Assembly (NCBI GenBank): GCA_032622095.1
Contig: CP136066.1
Span: 48,520,911 to 48,584,910 of the forward strand
DNA: 64,000 nucleotides
Origin: Siphonodentalium dalli
Lineage: Eukaryota; Mollusca; Scaphopoda; Gadilida; Siphonodentaliidae
Direction of reading: 5' to 3'
Shown in pieces: positions 56,551 through 64,000 of the stretch. Below the pieces are notes generated by a model that was not told the DNA's origin, made no database searches, and saw nothing but the letters and a program-made list of their open reading frames with translations. How positions within the stretch are numbered: position 1 is the stretch's first letter; each line of letters starts with the position of its first letter. A program made the position numbers and the translations under genes.

Positions 56551-56722
56551 CATGTACTAAACACAGAACGACACTTGTGTTTAATGGGTTTCTTGATACA
56601 GCACTTGTGTCATCGTGGAAGGATATAACTCGAGGTTGCGCCACTCGTTTTCTCCTTCCGCGCTAACACTCGTGACGTATCAACATACCCATTAACACAC
56701 TCGTGTTGTTCTGTGTATTTAT
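56551..56722. repeat. long imperfect palindrome (hairpin 9)
   Basis: Arms: AACACAGAACGACACTTGTG / CACTCGTGTTGTTCTGTGT, TTAATGGGTTTCTTGATAC / GTATCAACATACCCATTAA, and CGTGGAAGGATATAACTCG / CTCGTTTTCTCCTTCCGCG. Centre AGGTTGCGCCA. Confidence 0.85.
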
Positions 56723-56854
56723 GTTATTTCCCATGAATCCACTTCGAATGCATTGAGTCCATTTGAAGCGACTGTAAGGACTCTATTGACAGCTAGGACT
56801 ACTCGGACTACTAGGACTACTGTCCACATCACCACTACGAAGAACTTGGATAAA

Positions 56855-57240
56855 TAGATAAAACTTTGTTCTTATAGTCATTATTGATAGGTCTGTAATA
56901 ACGAAATTTCGCGTGTTAAAACCATTGTAAGTAAACAAAACTGTTACAGTTATTTGTCAACAAACATCGCTAATTGTGTTGTAAGTTCAAATATTTTAGT
57001 CTGAGTAGGATTTTCAGAATATTTTTTTCCAATTTTTATCATCAAGTTTTGATTAATATTTAGTATCGTTTTGGACTAGTTAGAATTATATCAGTAATTG
57101 TGTAACAGTATTGTTTACATAACAATGGTTTAGAGTAACTTTAGACATGCGATATACCATTGTTGGAGAGTTATTAATAATGAAAATAAGAAAAGTCAAT
57201 GTATTTTTTTCATCTACTTGTTGATGATAGCTGTTCACAG
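56855..57240. mobile_element. TIR element N, copy 2
   Basis: Inverted arms of about 150-180 bp: CATTATTGATAGG...ACCATTGTAAGTAAACAAAACTG on the left and CAGTATTGTTTACATAACAATGGT...TTATTAATAATG on the right. No ORF. Confidence 0.7.
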
Positions 57241-57244
57241 ACTT

Positions 57245-57665
57245 TTATGTTATTTCTTATTTCAATTTGAAGGCATTGTGTCACTTTAAACTGTTTCAGT
57301 GCAGCTTACAAATCAAAGATCTGTTGCTGAGGTTTAGGAGAGGGAACTAATTACAATCAAACAATTTCATGATTTCATGCATTTATTGATTTTCTGTATT
57401 CAATAAATAATTGTGTGATGACATGCAGTTTGTTTTATTAGGATCTGATGAATTGGTTGTCATAAAGACCAAGATCAAAGTCCGAACTCAATCCACAATA
57501 GCCCCACATACTGTTGTCTAGTACTCATGTAGTAATTGTTTTTGTTTGAATAGATACAGAGGCGACATATAAATGTATACTGGGCCAGGGTATATGTGAC
57601 TACGTTATTTTCAAATGCATATATACACTATTAAAAGTGAAAATTGCGGAGCAAAGGGCTGTGGA
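57245..57665. other. unannotated stretch, no gene seen
   Basis: Nothing recognisable. Confidence 0.35.
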
Positions 57666-57671
57666 AATATT

Positions 57672-58155
57672 AGATCATGCCACGAATCTCTACTCTGGCT
57701 AACGGCCGTTGAGATCATATTCCACTAGTGCGAAACATAGGAACTTTTTGAAGATTTGATAGGGAACCATATAAAGTGAAAAAATAACGCGGGGAATATA
57801 TTTTTTATAGTTATTATCTGTTCCTTAATAATATACTCCCTTGTATAGCTGAAAGTCCCAACTCGAAATTGAATGTTTTTCTGTTACTTTTGCGAGCCGA
57901 TATCGCAAAAAAACATTTAACTAATTACCCATGAGAATTCCATAATTGTACACGACGCTAAGCAAAATCGCTCACAAAGTCACTTAAATAGTGATATTTC
58001 GAGTTGGGGCCTTCACCTACATGTACAGTGAAGTACATTATTAAGGAACAGATCATAACAAAGATATATATTCCCTGTGTTATTATTTCGACTTTATATG
58101 ATTCCCTGTCAAAACTTCAAAAAGTTCCCAGGTTTTGTACTGGTGGAATATATAT
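57672..58155. mobile_element. foldback element L, full copy
   Basis: The left arm (CATATTCCACTAGTGC, GGAACTTTTTGAAG, ATTATCTGTTCCTTAATAAT) is inverted as the right arm (ATTATTAAGGAACAGAT, CTTCAAAAAGTTCC, TACTGGTGGAATATAT). The arms are over 130 bp. The centre holds GCGAGCCGATATCGC. Confidence 0.82.
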
Positions 58156-58454
58156 AATCCTTTATTTCCTCCATGTAACGGAGAGCTTAGACTACATTTA
58201 TCCAAATAACGATACAAATGAACAATAACACAATAAAGAATACATCATGTAAGCATGTACCATAAGTCAATCACAGGAGAACATTCAGGCTGAGGCTGAC
58301 TTTACATGACTAATTTACAGTAAATTTACATGACTTTGGTTTGTTATTTTACGGAACAATTATTTCTGAAAGGACTAATGTCCATTAATGTGACAAGTGT
58401 AAGTGCTATAATTTTACCGACCTGTATTATAGGCTATTTGGAATAAGATTCAGG

Positions 58455-58985
58455 GTGTATTTACATTGCTGTAGATCTGTATATATACAGTTCTACACGC
58501 ATACTAGTGTAAACGGGTTGATATAGAAATGCACACAGAAAGAAAGTGGTATTCGTTCGTGTGAGCAAAAATCGTACCCGTTATAAGTCACGATCAAACC
58601 CGAGGCATTGTGACAGGCAAATCTGATTTGATTAATTGTTACTCGGGCTTGGCGAATGTGCTTAATCTTTCTTTGTCATTTCAACTCATGCAGTTCACAT
58701 TGTGTAAGCGATAACCTGTGTGCTAATACCTTAGAACACTCAGTGAACAACAGGGCGAACGCAAAAGCATAGCATAACCATTATCAACTGGTGTAAGAAT
58801 AAACTGCTTTGGTCTGCTGATAGTTGATTCATTTTTTTTGTTGTCTGGCCTAAACTAACACGCCTCATAGTGAATTGTACTGATGAGCGCGCGTTCACTA
58901 TCAGTAATCATGTTGTGATCACAGCAATCTGCGACACGTGACTTCACACAGATCTGTATACAGATCTACAGAAATGTAAATGCAC
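58455..58985. mobile_element. TIR element, 531 bp
   Basis: The left end GTGTATTTACATTGCTGTAG and right end CTACAGAAATGTAAATGCAC continue into an AGATCTGTATA palindrome on both sides. CAGG lies close to each end. Single copy, no ORF. Confidence 0.75.
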
Positions 58986-59159
58986 CATCAGGTTCATAAT
59001 TGTACGAGCTTTGTGAAATCAATTTCACGTTAACCTAGAAAGTACATATAGGTATTGTAATAGATTGTATGTTGTTGTAAATATTCTAGTCAGCTGTTAG
59101 TCCCGCTGTCTAGTTTACATGGAGCTAATTGTTCAGCAAAAGCCTGCCATTCTCTTGTT

Positions 59160-59490
59160 AGATCATGCATGCCATGAATCTCTAATCTTGCTAACGCCCG
59201 TTGAGATCATATTCCACAAGAACAAAACCTTGGAACTTTTAGAAGTTTTGACAGGGAACCTTATAAAGTCGAAAAAAATAACGCAGGGAATATATTTCTT
59301 AGTTATTATCTGTTCCTTGATAATGTACTGCACGGAAGGTGAAGGTCGCAACTCGAAATTTCATACTTAGCTGTGACTTTTCTGAGCCGATATCGCAATA
59401 AACATTGAATTAATTACTCAGGAGAAATTGCATAATTGTAAGTAACGCAAAGCAAAATCGGTCACAAAGTCACTTAAATCGTAAAATTTT
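59160..59490 (+). mobile_element. foldback element L, left-half copy
   Basis: CATGCCATGAATCTCTAATC, GTTGAGATCATATTCCAC, GGGAATATATTTCTTAG and GAGCCGATATCGCAAT match 57672-57985. The right arm is missing. Confidence 0.78.
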
Positions 59491-59639
59491 AGTTTTTTAC
59501 GGAACTATAAGGGTGATAGTTTTACGGAACTCGCATAAGCAAAGAGAGTATATATGTCAAACAACTGAACGATGATCTGAGAAATAAAGTTCCCATGCAT
59601 CGATGCATGGTCCGTATAATCATAACAGTTTCAAGGGCG

Positions 59640-60005
59640 GATCCAATGGGGGGACGCACCCTATTTTCGGAAGCGCAAGGAATTTTTGGGACATGTCCAG
59701 GCGCCACTTGTCTCGGGGCGCCCGATGATTCCACACTGAATATTGTTAACATGCATGTAAATACAGCAATTTACACGTTTTGCATTACTCAAACGTATAC
59801 AATTATTTCAACTGTGGGTTCAATTTACTTCAATTTGGTATTCCATGTAATATGTACCGTATCGCCATGCAATGGGCGAATCCAACATCCCGAGGCGTGG
59901 GCCCCGGCCTATTTTTCGCCATGAAAAGCAAATCATTTCTGCGACATTTTGTGTCGGAGTGTCGGAAAATATCCTGCCCGGCGCCACGTTTTTGGCGCCC
60001 GAAGT
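59640..60005 (+). repeat. two related degenerate segments with a hAT-like start
   Basis: 59632-59745 begins CAAGGGCGGATCCAATGGGG, like the CAGGGGCGGATC ends of many hAT elements, and ends GGGGCGCCCGATGATTCCA + CACTGAA. A similar ending GGCGCCCGAAGTTTCAA + CACTGAA closes 59878-60015. Both are probably decayed ends of one family. Confidence 0.45.
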
Positions 60006-60069
60006 TTCAACACTGAACATTTCTATAAAAAATAAATATAGCAATTCTAAAAGTGGAGTCAAAATTTAG

Positions 60070-60555
60070 ACAATTCCATCTATATATAAAGAGAAAATGA
60101 ATGTTAAACATGAGTCGACTACACTCTACATGTGGGTTATACAATATAGTCCGATCAATCGACAGTACGGAGGTTTTCCTCAGACTATATATATATCGAG
60201 CCATCATGCAGACCACCGAACGCTCGGACTATAACGCATTTGCGGCAGTAGCATCGTAAAGATAGTATATAAAGGCACATACGCCATACTATACTATGGT
60301 ATACATGTATCGTATACATAGTAGGGGAAACTGGGATGGAGTGGGACAGTGCATGGGTACTGTGGGACAGTGGCGATAACTCCATACCATCGATGAGTTG
60401 CCTCGGCTTTATGGATCATGTGATGTCCCCAGCACATATAACATGAATCAAATATGTAGCAAGCAAATTAAAAAATTTATGAGAAAAAAATGTTGGGTGG
60501 CATCTGAGCAATTTTTTCAGAACACATCATTTTGAAATTTTCAAAGTACATAAGA
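60070..60555. other. unannotated stretch, no gene seen
   Basis: Nothing recognisable. Confidence 0.35.
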
Positions 60556-60559
60556 ATGT

Positions 60560-60778
60560 TATTGTCACTCGCCCCATATAGGCCTAATATAAAGCTACAT
60601 AAACTGGGCCCAGAACACAGGAAAACGCGTCGTTTAGAATGTAGTATACACATTTTTCCCGGGGCAGGTCCCCCGGATCCCACCTAAGAGAGGGGGTCAA
60701 CCCCCTATCGCTCTCTCCCCCAATCGCCGCATCGCAAAACATAGCGCCCCCTTTTCAAATTTTCTTGATCCGCCACTG
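60560..60778 (+). mobile_element. hAT-like right end, copy 1
   Basis: TTGTCACTCGCCCCATA, AAGCTACATAAACTGGGCCC and CTTGATCCGCCACTG. The end is the complement of CAGTGGCGGATC, a frequent hAT terminus. It matches 62460-62702. No left terminus was identified. Confidence 0.6.
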
Positions 60779-60779
60779 A

Positions 60780-62455
60780 AGTTGGTGGTATAACTGCCTT
60801 CTGTTGTTGGGGAACCTAAAATAAAAATTCGTTTCGATGTTTTGAGATTAAGTTGATTTGCGCTCATCTATCATTCACGTGGAAGCGGGCCTTTCTATAC
60901 TGGGAAATTCGCGCCACGCTCCACGTAGAATTGGAATGAGGAATATGGTCTGAAGCGAACAGTCCTTTAGAGAACAACCTGGTGGGAGCTCTTAATTTCT
61001 GGAACATTAAAATGTAATAACTTTGGGACAGTAGAATATGTCGTTATATATGCTGATATCGGCCGAGCAATGAAAGGTGACATATGGGATATCTGGCATG
61101 TGGATAAACAGAGTAGTAATTACAATGCAGGTCATCGAATGGGGGGGGGGGTATTTGAACGCTCTCCTATAATAGTTGTACGCATGTGCAGTCCCAGAAT
61201 ATTTGCGTGATGTTGGCATTACCATTTCTGCATCTATTACACTGGTCATTATGTCTTACTGTTTAATATTTAAGAAACCTATTAGTTGACGATATCCTGG
61301 AGTTAATCCTAAACTGTCACAAATGAAGCTGTGTATATACCAGGCGTCGGGGAGTCAATTTCTTGCTCCCCAAGTTCAGTGTTATATTTGCTTTGTGGCT
61401 TATGGGAAAACTCAATATAATTCAAAAGGTTTGCCTATCCACTGAATTGCACAAACGACGAACCATAATATGGGTTGTATGGGATTGCGATCCGGAAGCC
61501 GGGTTAAAGTTAGTCCCGATTGCTACACGTACCGAGCTAAGGTTTTCGTTTATAGACGAAGGAAATAATTTGTCCACTAATTGCGTTACAAGTGCATGAT
61601 CATGTCAGTGGCTACATTAAACGACTTGTAAAGACTTTCGGGGATGTTAAATTTGCCATGTGTATGTATCAACTCATTACAAAGATAGACCATGTCTTCT
61701 CCATGTAGGGAGGTTGGTCCTTATGTCATGCTACTTTATGTTTGGATTATTCCATGTACATATATTCCCATTTGACTCGTTTGTGTCGCTGAAAAAGCTC
61801 CAGTCGGTGATTACATCACGCCGAAATGAATTTAATATATGTTTGGAGAATTTCCGCAAATAGATGCTGCCATCATAAAGGAAAAGTGAGTCCTCGGCAA
61901 CAGGGAAATCAGGTGTCCATTTCTAGTTCATTGACGCAAGACATCTTATCCTGTTATTTGCATAGACGTAAAGTTTATTACAAGTATATCTACTATTTTC
62001 AGACACCATGTTGATAGTCTTGACATAAGAGCTTTCTTTTCCCTATTCAAATTCCAAATCTATTATAGTAAGAGACACTGATCTTTTGTAATTAAACTCT
62101 GTATATAATGTCATATGGTAATCATATGTTAGCACCTATATATCGACCTTTGGTGAATCCGCTTTGGTCTTGGCTAATTATGTGAGGTAGGACGCTTTCA
62201 GCCTCTGTTGTGTAACCTTTGGGTGAGACATTGAATACTGTTTTGAGGAGTTGTTGTTACTTTTCTGTTTTTTAGAATAATTGTTATCATGCCTTGTTTT
62301 CGTGTAATCGAAAGTTCATTCAGCGATTTAGACAGTATTTGACAAAATGTTCCAGAACTTAAAAGGATAGCAATGTAAGCAAGAAGATATTCCTTTGTTC
62401 GATGTTTTAGTGCCACAGCCAGTTCATTTAGATTTATCGGTCGTTCTTTACTCTG
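60780..62455. other. unannotated stretch, no confident gene
   Basis: Only short ORFs and a G run at 61141-61151. No repeat shared with the rest of the window. Confidence 0.4.
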
Positions 62456-62459
62456 TTAC

Positions 62460-62702
62460 TGTCACTCGCTCCATACAAGCCTAATATAAAGCTACATAAA
62501 CTGGGCCCAGAACACAGGAAAATGTGTCCTTTAAAATGTAGTATACGCAATTTTCCCGGACCCCCACCTACGAACGGATTTAACCGCCCTCTCGTGCTCT
62601 CCCCCACTCGCCGCTTCGCGGCTCGGGTGATGCTACGCATCACATATAGGTATACAGCAATACATAGCTCCCCCCTTTTCAAATTTTATGGAACCGCCAC
62701 TG
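62460..62702 (+). mobile_element. hAT-like right end, copy 2
   Basis: Matches copy 1 at 60560-60778 through AAGCTACATAAACTGGGCCC, with an added segment GATGCTACGCATCACATAT (itself an inverted repeat). It ends GGAACCGCCACTG. Confidence 0.6.
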
Positions 62703-62834
62703 ATAACATTCACATATACTGGTCCGTTAAATAATATCCGTACTATACACACACCATAGGTTTACAATAATGTTTAACATGTATGTCAAATAGTATATAT
62801 GGGGTATGATGGTACATCGTGTGTTTAATATTAA

Positions 62835-63315
62835 AGGCCCACTAAATGTTCGAACCCCCAAATCACATTATATAAAACATATGCCATATTATATACCATT
62901 TGAAAAAGGAAGCCCCAAAACATTGTATTTTCAACTTATTCGATGTAATAAACTGTGAACATGTTGTTTTTGTTAAGATATCGATATCTGTTCTGTGCTC
63001 AAGTTTCTGCACAAAGTCTATTCTTTTCAAAGGAAGGGGAATAACTCTATATATTTAGATATAGAGTTATTCCCCTTCCATTTGAAATAAACTATGGTTT
63101 GAATTCTGTTGCATTCTGGGATCCATAACGGGGGAAATGATTTTATGATTTCAACTATTTTCTATTACTCTAAGGGCACCTTCTGAAACACAAACGTTCC
63201 AAATGGTGGTGAATTATAGTATTTTAATCATATTTTATGGCATAGATCGTTATTAAAACCGTATATGAAGGAACTATAAAGAAAATAATCGGTGATTCGA
63301 AAATTAAGTGGGACT
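62835..63315 (-). mobile_element. MITE family B, copy 3 (intact, inverted)
   Basis: TTAA on both sides. Termini AGGCCCACTAAATGTTCGAA and TTCGAAAATTAAGTGGGACT. The internal hairpin of about 63 bp (AGGAAGGGGAATAACTCTAT and complement) is best preserved here. Confidence 0.9.
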
Positions 63316-64000
63316 TTAAAATAAAATAAATAATGTGATACAAACAAGTGTTTGTATAGCTCCAAGACAAAAACATGTTATATGATCGCGTTTTCTCTCC
63401 AAATACTATTCTATAGTATAGATACAATCTGGGAATGTTCCGTAAATTCGGTCTAAATTTTACTGAACATCGAGCTGTAAATTAAAATATTTAATGAAAA
63501 TTATCTAATTACTGTATTGTTCGCATTTCTTCAGAAAACGAGCTCGCTCCTGTTGATGCCAGGATAAAAAGAGCGGAAAGCGTATAATATATAAAACATT
63601 TTAACCACGAGGCAAGCATTTTAACCTCTCAACTGTATTATGATCCATAATTTGAATGACTCCGAACCATAGTCAGAAATGGTAACGCGCTCAAGATCAT
63701 ATATTATATACCCATGATTGTAATTATAGAATATAAAATATATTGGTTTCGCGAATGACCAACTCAGAATTCCGTTAAAATAACAACAACAACCAGCACC
63801 TAATTAACGAACCGGCGGCCGACTCGGCCGTCTCCGACCACAACCATCAGTGGGCTGCAGAACGAAAAATATCTATAAAAGTTTAAATATAAGACTTACA
63901 AATTATCTTTTAAATTTCTTTTATTGGTAATTGACATAGCTTGTCACAAACCAAAAATCAGCATTATTGACATAATAATGTAAAGGACAATAAACGAAAT
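63316..64000. other. right edge, mostly unannotated
   Basis: Apart from the exon-like segment at 63535-63587, nothing is recognised. Confidence 0.35.
63535..63587 (+). CDS. candidate terminal exon after a good splice acceptor
   Basis: Preceded by CTAATTACTGTATTG and a pyrimidine-rich run ending TTTCTTCAG, a credible branch point, tract and acceptor. Two bases then complete a split codon and the frame reads NELAPVDARIKRAESV before TAA. An IKR dibasic site is present, as in processed peptide precursors. The phase is compatible with the phase-1 donor at 7502, but that would need an intron of about 56 kb. GTATAA overlapping the stop could instead be a weak donor. Short length makes chance likely. 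Confidence 0.2.

Overview
The window looks like eukaryotic nuclear DNA, AT-rich, from an animal and most plausibly a marine invertebrate such as a mollusc. That guess rests on the density of short TTAA-flanked elements, small hAT-type elements, non-autonomous Helitrons, a tRNA-derived SINE, satellites and one LINE fragment. The species cannot be fixed from the sequence alone. No complete protein-coding host gene is visible. The window reads as intergenic or intronic DNA filled by repeats.

Candidate host coding signals are few. There is a short first exon encoding a signal peptide, followed by a consensus splice donor (7447-7501, + strand). A 36-codon membrane-segment ORF lies on the minus strand (38618-38728). 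A small exon-like segment follows a good splice acceptor near the right edge (63535-63587, + strand), and its phase would fit the first exon. The only coding sequence recognised by family is the C-terminal part of a non-LTR retrotransposon protein (37888-38385, minus strand).

Layout. 1-12.8 kb: TTAA-type MITEs, several unrelated long hairpins, a (TGTGTATA)n tract and a dimeric tRNA-like SINE. 12.8-16.3 kb: an 82-bp satellite next to a 36-bp minisatellite. 16.5-19.3 kb: three hAT-type elements, one inserted in another. 20.5-26.3 kb: palindrome-bearing MITEs and two head-to-tail Helitrons. 27-28.2 kb: tandem units with YY1-like motifs and a 30-bp minisatellite. 28.3-37.5 kb: more MITEs and a three-copy tandem of about 760 bp. 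37.5-41 kb: LINE fragments. 43-49 kb: minisatellite, MITEs and a 1.07-kb hAT-type element. 51.4-54.7 kb: nested MITEs, a tandem array ending in a hairpin, and a 50-bp minisatellite. 55-63.3 kb: palindromic elements, including one MITE inserted in another.

The most striking signal is a 69-bp near-perfect palindrome. It occurs about 20 times, usually as inverted pairs, inside at least four element families with different terminal repeats. One of those families has a different apparent target site (TA rather than TTAA). The palindrome is better conserved than its surroundings, so it behaves like a reusable module rather than the property of one MITE family.
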